Shown piece after piece: positions 1 to 5,016 of a stretch of DNA of 7,335 nucleotides (position 1 is the first letter of the stretch; the number at the start of each line of letters is the position of its first letter). The notes under the pieces were generated by a model. It was not told the DNA's origin. It searched no databases and was given only the letters and a program-made list of their open reading frames with translations. This DNA is from Bacillota bacterium. Its GTDB lineage: Bacteria > Bacillota > Clostridia > Acetivibrionales > DSM-1351. The translations under genes were made by a program, and so were the position numbers. The stretch covers positions 1 through 7,335 of the forward strand of contig JAEZFR010000163.1 of the NCBI GenBank assembly GCA_023417285.1, in the 5' to 3' direction.

Positions 1-363
1 GATACAGGATTTGCAACACTTGTTGGAGAAACGACAGGCGGAGATGGGATTGTTGGGTCAATTCCATGCTGTGCCCTACCAAATAGCGGGTACATTTTTG
101 GATTTCCTATGACGATGGGATTAACGGGAGATGGCAGCTGTAATGCCGAAATGAAAACCAGCCCAGACATTTATGTTAGTAATGAGTGGTACTTAAATTT
201 ATTTGAGGATAATGCTATTAAATATGTTTTATCTGGGAAAGTACAATATTTCAGGTTACAAGATTTTGTTAAAATACTAATATCCATACTAGTGATTGTT
301 GTAATAATATTTATTAAAATCTTTGTTAATAAAAGAAGAAATAGAAAACAAGCAAGTAGATAA
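1..363 (+). CDS. S41-family peptidase, C-terminal part (5' end outside window)
   Basis: The reading frame is open from the first base and ends at TAA 361-363, giving the last 120 residues of a larger protein. GFATLVGETTGGDG (residues 3-16), LPNSG (26-30), the GLTGDGS stretch (40-46) and a PDI (55-57) follow the order seen at the C-terminus of S41 (tail-specific/C-terminal-processing type) serine peptidases. The catalytic serine would lie just upstream, outside the window. The loop reads GETTGGDG and lacks the lysine of the CtpA-type GEKTFGKG loop, so it is probably a non-CtpA S41 subgroup. Residues about 89-109 form a strongly hydrophobic helix followed by a basic tail (NKRRNRK), which predicts a C-terminal membrane anchor with a cytoplasmic tail and the protease domain outside. 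That topology is inferred. The family call is confident; substrate and partners cannot be judged. Confidence 0.85.
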   Translation, partial: DTGFATLVGETTGGDGIVGSIPCCALPNSGYIFGFPMTMGLTGDGSCNAEMKTSPDIYVSNEWYLNLFEDNAIKYVLSGKVQYFRLQDFVKILISILVIVVIIFIKIFVNKRRNRKQASR

Positions 364-378
364 AAGGGTAGTTTTTAC

Positions 379-662
379 ATGGGGGAGAAAATGTATAGAG
401 ATTCTAGATGGTCAAAAGAAATTATTTCTTTACAAGACAAAGATGGCAGGTGGGGATATTTTCATACATTGAGTGAACCTAATAGATATCCAATTACGAC
501 TGAACAAGCTTTACGTAGGCTACACTAGGAAGTAGTGCTAAAGACTTTATATCATTTCCATTATCTAATTCGTGGGATAAAAAATCCAGAATTGATGATT
601 GCACTTTCCGAATAGAACAACTTATTAATAGAATTAATCCACGGTACCCTGTGGTAGGTTAA
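379..662 (+). pseudogene. Internally deleted remnant of an uncharacterised clostridial protein
   Basis: ATG 379, with AAAAGGG (362-368) upstream, opens a 49-codon frame ending at TAG 526-528. It reads MGEKMYRDSRWSKEIISLQ, then DGRWGYFHTLSEP and ITTEQALRRLH. A second frame, open from 519 and ending at TAA 660-662, reads AKDFISFPLSNSWDKK and then DDCTFRIEQLINRI. From memory, clostridial hypothetical proteins of roughly 250-300 residues start with RWA.EI..LQ..DGSWG.FH and TTEQALRRL and end with FPLSD.W and ADCTYRI. The two pieces therefore look like the two ends of one such gene, joined at about 519-530 with loss of the middle and a frame change. The LQ..DG.WG segment resembles the QW-type repeat of alpha/alpha-barrel proteins, but I do not assign a function. 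It starts only 15 nt after the peptidase stop, so it was probably in the same transcript. Confidence 0.72.
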
Positions 663-711
663 TGGTTGTTTTTATATAATTCAATATAGATTTATTTTTA
701 AGGAGGAATGT

Positions 712-1062
712 ATGGAATTTAAAAGTATTCCTATGGAAGCAGAAACAATCCCAATGTTAATTGCGGGCTTTGTAGTAGTAGTAATTCTTGTATGTATTTG
801 TATTATTGGGATGATTATTAAGTCAAAAAATAAATCATTTATATGGTTTCTTTTTCAATTGGTATTTCTATCATTAGGGTTTAAATTTTCACTAGATGTG
901 TTAGATAATACTGTTGATACAAATCTTATGTTATCAGAACATACTTCTTTAAGTATTGGGTTATCTGCACTACTATGGGCAATAAGTATGTTTTGCATGG
1001 TTATAGGTATATGGCAAGTGTCAAAAAAAATTATAGAAAAGACAAATAATAAGTATTTTTGA
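712..1062 (+). CDS. Small integral membrane protein, three predicted helices
   Basis: A 116-residue protein I do not recognise. The start is set by a strong Shine-Dalgarno AAGGAGGA at 700-707. Three hydrophobic stretches are visible at about residues 14-36 (rich in V/I/C), 42-62 and 80-104. A polar loop lies between the second and third, and there is a basic C-terminal tail (KKIIEKTNNK). It should sit in the cytoplasmic membrane. It begins a three-gene group: the lipoprotein start at 1077 lies 14 nt after its stop, and the next gene follows 17 nt after that. A TATAAT at 675-680 could be the -10 box of the group's promoter, but no convincing -35 is found at 16-18 bp, so I do not call a promoter. 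The ORF is convincing; the function is unknown. Confidence 0.75.
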   Translation: MEFKSIPMEAETIPMLIAGFVVVVILVCICIIGMIIKSKNKSFIWFLFQLVFLSLGFKFSLDVLDNTVDTNLMLSEHTSLSIGLSALLWAISMFCMVIGIWQVSKKIIEKTNNKYF

Positions 1063-1076
1063 AATGGAGAATTTGC

Positions 1077-1763
1077 ATGAAAAAGGTTTTAGCATTAGTG
1101 GTATTAATCTATATTTCATTTAGTTTGACGAGCTGCTATTTATCAAAAGATAATAAAGGCACAACTGATATTAGCCCTACTAAGAATGTGAATCAAAGCA
1201 ATAGCAGCATTGAAGGTGGCAATAACAAGATACATATTAAATCAGATTCTATGACATTATCTGATAATATCTACAAAGATAGGGTTATCAGATTAAAGTT
1301 AGTAGAAGGTGATTATTATGAGGATTGGAATCCAGGCCCTATTATGGGTACTATTTGGGAAGGTATGTTTTCTATTGATGTTCTTGACACAAACGGGAAG
1401 CTACTTTCTACAACCACGTTGACGGGTATTCATCCAAATGAAAACATGATATTTACATCACCCTTTCAAATTCAATTTAACGATTACAATAATGATGGCG
1501 ACGTTGATTTTACACTTGGACAGTATTCGTCTAGCAATGGGTACGACTATAAGCTTTATACAATTCGTAAAGATAACACTATTCAAGAACTGATAATAAA
1601 ATACTATCCTTATGTTTTCATAAGCAATAGAACAGGGCAGTACTCAACTATGCTTAAAAAAGTTGATAACACAACATTTTCTATTGAGTATTATGATAAT
1701 TCAAAGGGAACATTTGAAGATAGTTTTAAATGGGATGGTGCTAGTTTTATTAAAATTAATTAA
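1077..1763 (+). CDS. Predicted lipoprotein with a calcium-loop-like motif
   Basis: The start at ATG 1077 is preferred over the in-frame TTG at 1059 because TGGAGA (1065-1070) is correctly spaced from it and because it gives a clean lipoprotein signal: MKK, a hydrophobic core, then lipobox L17-T18-S19-C20. The mature 209-residue protein should be lipid-anchored on the outer face of the membrane. A polar, Ser/Asn-rich linker (about 21-60) precedes a beta-rich domain. Residues 136-144 (DYNNDGDVD) fit the D-x-N-x-D-G-x-x-D pattern of EF-hand/dockerin-like or FG-GAP-like calcium loops. They are followed by a FTLGQYSSSNGYDYKLYTI-type stretch that I recall from other Firmicute lipoproteins of unknown role. 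Calcium binding is inferred from the loop alone. It is the middle gene of the 712-2050 group. Confidence 0.8.
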   Translation: MKKVLALVVLIYISFSLTSCYLSKDNKGTTDISPTKNVNQSNSSIEGGNNKIHIKSDSMTLSDNIYKDRVIRLKLVEGDYYEDWNPGPIMGTIWEGMFSIDVLDTNGKLLSTTTLTGIHPNENMIFTSPFQIQFNDYNNDGDVDFTLGQYSSSNGYDYKLYTIRKDNTIQELIIKYYPYVFISNRTGQYSTMLKKVDNTTFSIEYYDNSKGTFEDSFKWDGASFIKIN

Positions 1764-1780
1764 TATGAGAGGTAATAAAT

Positions 1781-2050
1781 ATGGATCAAAATTATGCTTT
1801 TTTTCTATGTGTGGCAATAATAACAATAGGGGTTTTTTCGTACACGCTGTGTCAAGAAGTGTTGAAGTATAAGCTTAAGAAGGAGCAGATAAAGGCTGAT
1901 ACATTGGTAAGAACTGAAGAAGTTAGATGTAAAAATCAGCTTGAAATTGAGAAGTTGTTATCTAAAAGTGCGGATAACTTTTCGACGGTATTTGAAACTG
2001 ACGAATCTAACACACAAAATAGAAGGTCAAACAGTGAAAGACTCAGATGA
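1781..2050 (+). CDS. Small single-pass membrane protein with charged coiled-coil-like tail
   Basis: An 89-residue protein, family not recognised. GAGAGG (1767-1772) lies 8 nt before ATG 1781. Residues about 5-24 (YAFFLCVAIITIGVFSYTL) form one membrane helix. The remaining ~65 residues are highly charged and helical in character (KYKLKKEQIKADTL, then RCKNQLEIEKLL), suggesting a cytoplasmic coiled coil, and the end is Ser/Asn/Arg rich. It follows the lipoprotein by 17 nt, so the three envelope genes 712-2050 are probably co-transcribed. Its stop overlaps another start codon (ATGA, 2047-2050), implying that a fourth gene once followed. A longer overlapping ORF from 1663 in another frame is a shadow and was discarded. 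Confidence 0.68.
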   Translation: MDQNYAFFLCVAIITIGVFSYTLCQEVLKYKLKKEQIKADTLVRTEEVRCKNQLEIEKLLSKSADNFSTVFETDESNTQNRRSNSERLR

Positions 2051-2076
2051 GTGATTTAGATGATACTTTCAAATAG
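2047..2076 (+). pseudogene. Vestigial start of a lost fourth operon gene
   Basis: ATG 2047-2049 overlaps the TGA stop of the preceding gene in the ATGA arrangement typical of translational coupling. The frame reads only MSDLDDTFK before TAG 2074-2076. The following AT-rich sequence up to the repeat at 2104 shows no continuation in any frame that I can recognise. The simplest reading is that a coupled gene was truncated. The alternative, a chance ATG inside a stop codon, cannot be excluded for so short a frame. Confidence 0.3.
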
Positions 2077-2103
2077 ATAATTCATTTAAATTTTTATAAA
2101 ATT

Positions 2104-2186
2104 AATGCATAAACGGGAACAGCTTAAATATTTCAAGCATAAAAGTGTTTGATGAACTTAAAAACATTCTATCTTGTATAAGATTA
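2104..2186 (+). repeat. Direct repeat, copy A (upstream of the DUF2262 gene)
   Basis: This 83-bp stretch recurs in direct orientation at 3119-3202. The first 20 bases are identical in both copies (AATGCATAAACGGGAACAGC), and by hand alignment about 60 of the first 70 positions match. A 14-base run AAAGTGTTTGATGA is also shared. The similarity fades at both ends and does not extend into the DUF2262 gene. Confidence 0.85.
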
Positions 2187-2195
2187 TTTGGCTAA
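2106..2195 (+). pseudogene. C-terminal protein remnant within repeat copy A
   Basis: In the frame of TGC 2106 the repeat reads CINGNSLNISSIKVFDELKN and then ILSCIRLFG before TAA 2193-2195. An in-frame TAA lies immediately upstream (2103-2105), so it has no start of its own. The same frame in copy B gives CINGNSVIVSSPKVFDELKN. Conservation of the frame and of the NGNS and KVFDELKN blocks suggests that both are ends of copies of one lost gene. I do not recognise the parent protein. Confidence 0.5.
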
Positions 2196-2225
2196 AGTTA
2201 AATTGGAAAGAGAGATAAAGAACAA

Positions 2226-3053
2226 ATGGATAATATTCTTGATGATTTGATAAACCGTGAACAAAAGCTGCTTGATGAACTCTCTGCTTCTCCTGTCGTT
2301 GAAATAACAGGGCTTGTAAATATAAGTGGCGTTGGAGCATCAAAAGTTGGAAAACAAACTTTATGGTCAATGACATTTAATTTCGATGTTTGGCGAATTG
2401 GTAATGGGGAAATGGAAAAACACCTGACAATTAGGCGTAAAGTAACTGATAGAGAATTAAAAAAGTATCAGAAAAAGATTAAAGCTGACTCTATTATAAA
2501 AATTCGAGGACGTGTATTAAAAGATAATATTTTTAATAATGCTCAGGCGTTAATTGAAAAACATCTAAAATCCAATATTGATGATATTGAGATTAAAAAT
2601 TATCTGATGGAAATAAGAAAGCCAGTTATTTATGAAGACGATTTACTTGGGACATTTAACTATGACAGGCGATTAAAATGGTTCAAAAATTCTATACTTT
2701 GGGTTAATAAAAAAATTGATGTTAGTTTGTCTATAGAAAAAATGGAAGATCTTGATTCGGTGATAAAGACTTTACATATATTATATAATGATCAAACTAA
2801 TTGGAATAACAAAGTAGTTGATTACGCAACTAGTGACCTATTACCGCTAAAAAATGATTGTTGGCTTGAGGAAGATGAAGTTGAAATAACAGAGGAGCAA
2901 TTCAAAGAGAGAATGGAGCTAGAATCAATAACTGTTTTTAACGATGGCTCATTTGAATTTTGGCATAGTGATGGGGATTTGTTTTGGGGCCATTCAATAG
3001 TAATCTATGGTAACATAATTGACGGGCCAACCGATGCAGATATACCGGGTTGA
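2226..3053 (+). CDS. DUF2262-domain protein
   Basis: A 275-residue cytoplasmic protein without signal peptide or membrane helix. The start ATG 2226 is the first in frame; the upstream GGAAAGAGAG (2205-2214) is a weak, rather distant ribosome site. Residues from about 139 to the end (LLGTFNYDRRLKWF, LLPLKNDCW, then DGSFEFWHSDGDLFWGHSI near 240-262) match the pattern I know for DUF2262, including its hallmark FEFW..DGDLFWGHSI. The first ~115 residues (EITGLVNISGVGASK, then SIIKIRGRV) look like a beta-barrel domain, possibly OB-like, in front of the DUF. Biochemical function is unknown. DUF2262 genes often sit among small hypothetical and immunity-like genes, but I cannot show such a role here. 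The gene is flanked on both sides by the same ~83-bp repeat and is the only intact gene between them. Confidence 0.85.
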   Translation: MDNILDDLINREQKLLDELSASPVVEITGLVNISGVGASKVGKQTLWSMTFNFDVWRIGNGEMEKHLTIRRKVTDRELKKYQKKIKADSIIKIRGRVLKDNIFNNAQALIEKHLKSNIDDIEIKNYLMEIRKPVIYEDDLLGTFNYDRRLKWFKNSILWVNKKIDVSLSIEKMEDLDSVIKTLHILYNDQTNWNNKVVDYATSDLLPLKNDCWLEEDEVEITEEQFKERMELESITVFNDGSFEFWHSDGDLFWGHSIVIYGNIIDGPTDADIPG

Positions 3054-3078
3054 TTCAACTAAATTTTGTTAGGATTAA

Positions 3079-3198
3079 TCAACCAATGTAAAAGAATCAA
3101 AGAACTGCCAGGTTCCTGAATGCATAAACGGGAACAGCGTAATTGTTTCAAGCCCGAAAGTGTTTGATGAGCTTAAAAATACTCTATTTTCTATTTAG
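3079..3198 (+). pseudogene. C-terminal protein remnant within and before repeat copy B
   Basis: The frame is open from 3079 to TAG 3196-3198 but contains no ATG, GTG or TTG start. It reads SKNCQVPECINGNSVIV and then SSPKVFDELKNTLFSI. It is the counterpart of the remnant in copy A and keeps about 12 extra codons of plausible upstream coding sequence. It looks like the 3' end of a gene whose front was lost. The parent family is not recognised. Confidence 0.5.
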
Positions 3199-3202
3199 AT
3201 TA
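3119..3202 (+). repeat. Direct repeat, copy B (downstream of the DUF2262 gene)
   Basis: This is the second copy of the ~83-bp repeat described at 2104-2186, starting 66 nt after the DUF2262 stop. It has one additional base near its 3' end. Only this copy is preceded by GTTCCTG (3112-3118), which can pair with CGGGAAC (3129-3135) inside the repeat around an ATGCAT-containing loop. That hairpin is absent in copy A. Confidence 0.85.
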
Positions 3203-3233
3203 AATATAATGCTATGTGTATATATTTGATGGT

Positions 3234-3259
3234 CTCCTAATATAAATAGGAGTTTTTTT
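3234..3259 (+). terminator. Rho-independent terminator
   Basis: CTCCTA (3234-3239) pairs with TAGGAG (3247-3252) around a 7-nt loop, and seven T residues (3253-3259) follow directly. It ends the DUF2262 / repeat B block and separates it from the promoter at 3302. The stem core is the same as in the terminator at 6034-6061. Confidence 0.8.
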
Positions 3260-3301
3260 AATTTGAATAAGTGGTAAAAACAAATAAACACTTGCTATAT
3301 A

Positions 3302-3330
3302 TTGGAAATAAAATACTTATCCTGTATAAT
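3302..3330 (+). promoter_or_regulatory. Promoter, module copy 1
   Basis: TTGGAA (3302-3307), a 17-bp spacer and a perfect TATAAT (3325-3330) give a good vegetative sigma-type promoter 42 nt after a terminator. Transcription would start near 3337, about 95 nt before the membrane-protein start at 3433. The same arrangement, with conserved spacer and downstream bases, recurs at 6127 and 7269. Confidence 0.8.
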
Positions 3331-3342
3331 AGTGATATTAAT

Positions 3343-3358
3343 CACAAGAGATCTTGTG
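3343..3358 (+). promoter_or_regulatory. Dyad at the start of the leader (possible operator)
   Basis: CACAAGA (3343-3349) and TCTTGTG (3352-3358) are perfect 7-bp inverted arms separated by GA. The dyad sits just downstream of the expected transcription start of promoter copy 1. It overlaps a second inverted pair, GTGAT (3332-3336) and ATCAC (3341-3345). It could be a repressor operator or a 5'-end RNA stem. Neither role is demonstrated, and the arms are not preserved at the other two promoter copies. Confidence 0.4.
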
Positions 3359-3395
3359 CATAGTTTTGCAATACAAAATATAAGGAAGGGTGTAT

Positions 3396-3419
3396 TGGTG
3401 TATTATTTTTAATACACCA
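3396..3419 (+). promoter_or_regulatory. Leader hairpin just upstream of the 3433 start codon
   Basis: TGGTGTATTA (3396-3405) pairs perfectly with TAATACACCA (3410-3419) around a TTTT loop, 13 nt before ATG 3433. No T-run follows, so it is not a terminator. The only good Shine-Dalgarno-like run, AAGGAAGGG (3382-3390), lies on the far side of this hairpin. Near the ATG there is only a weak ATAAAG. This arrangement suggests translational control or structure-dependent start selection; that is an inference. Confidence 0.5.
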
Positions 3420-3432
3420 CATAAAGTTAGTT

Positions 3433-3852
3433 ATGGATAATGATAACTTGCGTAAGAGATACTCAGAATTATCTGATGAAGCGCTTTTACAAATAGTAAA
3501 AGAAAATTTTAGAGAATATACTTCTGAAGCTATCATGGTTGCTAAAGATGTACTGGAAAGTAGAAAAATTTCCACAAAAGTAGTAGATGAAAACGGGACC
3601 GAAGAAGTTGCAGAGGAAATTCAAGTAAAAACGGTAAGTAATAACACTATTGCTCAAATAATAAAGTCAATAGGCATTGTAGGTTTAATTATTGGAACAA
3701 TTATTTGTCTTGGTTTAATGATTAAGTTATATTTTCTATCAGCATTATTAACATTTATCTCAGTTTTTATTATAGGTTTTCTATTTATTGGGTTTGGAGA
3801 AATAATTGATTTGTTGCATCAAATTAATGAGAAGCAAAATACAAGGGCCTGA
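3433..3852 (+). CDS. Small membrane protein with N-terminal helical domain
   Basis: A 139-residue protein. Residues 1-45 (LRKRYSELSDEALLQIV, then EAIMVAKDVLESRKI) follow a short helical pattern, Y..LSDE.LL.I......Y..EAI..A...L..R.I, that I recall at the N-terminus of many small Firmicute membrane proteins, so the protein probably starts where annotated. A charged linker (about 46-72) is followed by two hydrophobic helices at about 76-97 and 100-122, and then a short polar tail. There is no in-frame ATG, GTG or TTG between the upstream stop at 3361 and ATG 3433, although the local ribosome site is poor. It has its own promoter (3302) and leader. Its stop is an in-tandem TGA TAA. Function unknown; the N-terminal module suggests a sensor or interaction role, but this is a guess. 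Confidence 0.72.
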   Translation: MDNDNLRKRYSELSDEALLQIVKENFREYTSEAIMVAKDVLESRKISTKVVDENGTEEVAEEIQVKTVSNNTIAQIIKSIGIVGLIIGTIICLGLMIKLYFLSALLTFISVFIIGFLFIGFGEIIDLLHQINEKQNTRA

Positions 3853-3857
3853 TAATG

Positions 3858-3873
3858 CCAAAGTAATCTTTGG
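3858..3873 (+). other. Short perfect hairpin overlapping an orphan Shine-Dalgarno site
   Basis: CCAAAG (3858-3863) pairs with CTTTGG (3868-3873) around TAAT, starting 6 nt after the stop of the membrane-protein gene. Its 3' arm overlaps GGAGGG (3872-3877), which is followed by GTG AAG TAT TAT TAA (from 3884), a non-functional start. No T-run follows. It lies where the HAD remnant begins and may mark a deletion scar. Confidence 0.35.
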
Positions 3874-3885
3874 AGGGTAACCGGT

Positions 3886-4053
3886 GAAGTATTATTAATA
3901 GGAGATATTACACACGATTTTGAAGTGGCAGAAGCAATGAACTGTAATGCAATTCTAATATCGCATGGGCATCATTCCGAAGAACGACTAAAAACACGAG
4001 GCTGCCATGTAATAAATAATCCAAAAAACTTATTGAATTTATTGAATAAATAA
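3886..4053 (+). pseudogene. HAD-family hydrolase, C-terminal remnant
   Basis: Frame 1 reads EVLLIGDITHDFEVAEAM, then CNAILISHGHHSEERL and finally VINNPKNLLNLLNK before TAA 4051-4053. This matches the end of haloacid-dehalogenase phosphatases of the phosphoglycolate phosphatase type: motif IV GDxxxD (here GDITHD), then the 'A..CNAILI..GH.S.ERL' strand and helix and the final leucine-rich helix. About 55 of an expected ~210 residues remain. The catalytic DxDxT/V, motif II and motif III are missing, and the frame upstream runs into TGA/TAA at 3850-3855 with no usable start, so it is a dead fragment. Its end is only 33 nt from the nucleoside phosphorylase start, which suggests that the two were once an operon. 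Confidence 0.82.
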
Positions 4054-4086
4054 AATACAGAGGTGGAAAGTGAAGTGGACAAATAA

Positions 4087-4857
4087 ATGTCTATTAAAAA
4101 AGAGTTTCCAATACTAGAATTTGATTTCAATAGAAAGGCGAAAATAGAGCCGTCAAATTTATTACAAAAGATTGATGTTCCTGAATGTTGTATTATCACA
4201 TTTTTTGGCGATGTAATTAATGAAATGTTGCAATCTAACAAGCTAAAGCAAATCGCTACATTCTATACTGCTACCGTTCACTTGCCAATATATGAAACTG
4301 TATATAACGAAAAACCAATTGCAATTGTACAAGGATTCTTGGGTACGGCTGGTTCTGCTGCGCAATTTGAGGAACTTATTGCAATGGGATTTACAAAGTT
4401 TATTGTTTGTGGTGGTGCCGGAGTTTTGCAAAAAGGCATTCAGGTAGGGCACTTAGTTGTCCCATATTCAGCTGTTAGAGATGAGGGTGTTTCATACCAT
4501 TATGTTGAACCTTCAAGAGAAATAGAATGCAATGAACATGCTATAAATACCATCGAAACAATTTTAACAAAGGAAAACATTCCGTACATAAAAGCAAAAA
4601 CATGGACTACTGATGCATTCTACAGAGAAACAGAAGAAAAGATATCGCTGCGAGTATCAGAAGGGTGCGTTACAGTAGAAATGGAAGCTGCTGCGTTTTT
4701 TGCAGTATCAAAATTCCGTAATGTAGTCTTAGGTCAAATTTTATTTGGCGGTGATGACTTGAGTGGAGTTGAATGGGATTCTCGCAAGTGGGATAGTCGT
4801 GAGGAAATAAAAAGAGGCCTTGTAGAGTTGTCTTTTAAGGTCTGCATGCAATTATAA
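4087..4857 (+). CDS. Nucleoside phosphorylase-like protein (PNP/UDP phosphorylase superfamily)
   Basis: A 256-residue soluble protein. The superfamily phosphorolyses purine or pyrimidine nucleosides to the base and (deoxy)ribose 1-phosphate in nucleoside salvage. Visible landmarks in order are GFLGTAGSAAQFEELIAMG (about 79-97), the CGGAGVL loop (108-114), TWTTDAFYRET (about 175-185) and the nucleoside-site VEMEAAA (197-203), whose Met and Glu normally contact the ribose. A conserved C-terminal GGDDLSGVEWDSR also fits the subgroup. Length fits the family. An in-frame TAA (4084-4086) directly precedes ATG 4087, so the start cannot be further upstream. The nearest ribosome-like site is GAAGTGGA (4072-4079), which is not strong. 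Substrate preference cannot be read from the sequence. It follows the HAD remnant, a plausible former partner in nucleotide turnover. Confidence 0.85.
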   Translation: MSIKKEFPILEFDFNRKAKIEPSNLLQKIDVPECCIITFFGDVINEMLQSNKLKQIATFYTATVHLPIYETVYNEKPIAIVQGFLGTAGSAAQFEELIAMGFTKFIVCGGAGVLQKGIQVGHLVVPYSAVRDEGVSYHYVEPSREIECNEHAINTIETILTKENIPYIKAKTWTTDAFYRETEEKISLRVSEGCVTVEMEAAAFFAVSKFRNVVLGQILFGGDDLSGVEWDSRKWDSREEIKRGLVELSFKVCMQL

Positions 4858-4955
4858 AGTTTATTATGTATAGCACTAGTTTATGGATTTAAAATAAAAG
4901 AGGGTGACGAGTTGAACAGAGCAAGAAATTGGACAGTGTAATTTGGTTATATCTA
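4858..4955 (+). other. Intergenic region with a possible decayed mini-ORF
   Basis: No intact gene is present between the phosphorylase stop and the MerR promoter. An AGAGGG run (4899-4904) is correctly spaced before TTG 4912, which opens MNRARNWTV and then stops at TAA 4939-4941. It may be the beginning of a degraded gene or may be chance. No hairpin with a T-run is seen after the phosphorylase, so its transcript could read into this stretch. Confidence 0.25.
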
Positions 4956-4986
4956 TTGACTCTGTCGTTGGGGAAGCATTTATACT
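4956..4986 (+). promoter_or_regulatory. MerR-type promoter with 19-bp spacer
   Basis: TTGACT (4956-4961) and TATACT (4981-4986) are separated by exactly 19 bp (4962-4980). That long spacer is characteristic of promoters that MerR-family activators untwist. The gene directly downstream (5017) encodes such a regulator, so autoregulation is likely. The inverted repeat expected in the spacer is weak here (CTCTGTC against GGGGAAG), so the operator half-sites remain uncertain. Confidence 0.7.
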
Positions 4987-5016
4987 TAATGCATATTAGC
5001 GACAAGGAGGATTACC

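Noticed and set aside
639..654. CCACGG/CTGTGG hairpin at the end of the deleted gene as a terminator
   Set aside because: The stem has a wobble pair and no immediate T-run; it also lies within coding remnant sequence.
1059..1079. TTG at 1059 as the lipoprotein start
   Set aside because: It overlaps the previous stop and would put six residues before a clean MKK signal peptide. ATG 1077 has the correctly spaced ribosome site.
1663..1872. Plus-strand frame of 69 codons spanning the lipoprotein end and next gene
   Set aside because: It lies in a different frame from two better supported genes and lacks a ribosome site.
2158..2376. Minus-strand open frame of 72 codons
   Set aside because: It overlaps repeat A and the DUF2262 start, has no ribosome site, and has the composition of an antisense shadow.
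2104..3202. The two direct repeats as insertion-sequence ends or att sites
   Set aside because: They are in direct, not inverted, orientation and keep a protein reading frame. No transposase or integrase lies between them.
3342..3575. Minus-strand open frame of 77 codons across the leader and start of the membrane-protein gene
   Set aside because: No family pattern and no upstream ribosome site; it runs antisense to a better supported gene.
3972..4452. Two minus-strand frames (3972-4241, 4243-4452) opposite the HAD remnant and phosphorylase
   Set aside because: The sense strand encodes recognisable conserved families; the antisense frames show no motifs.
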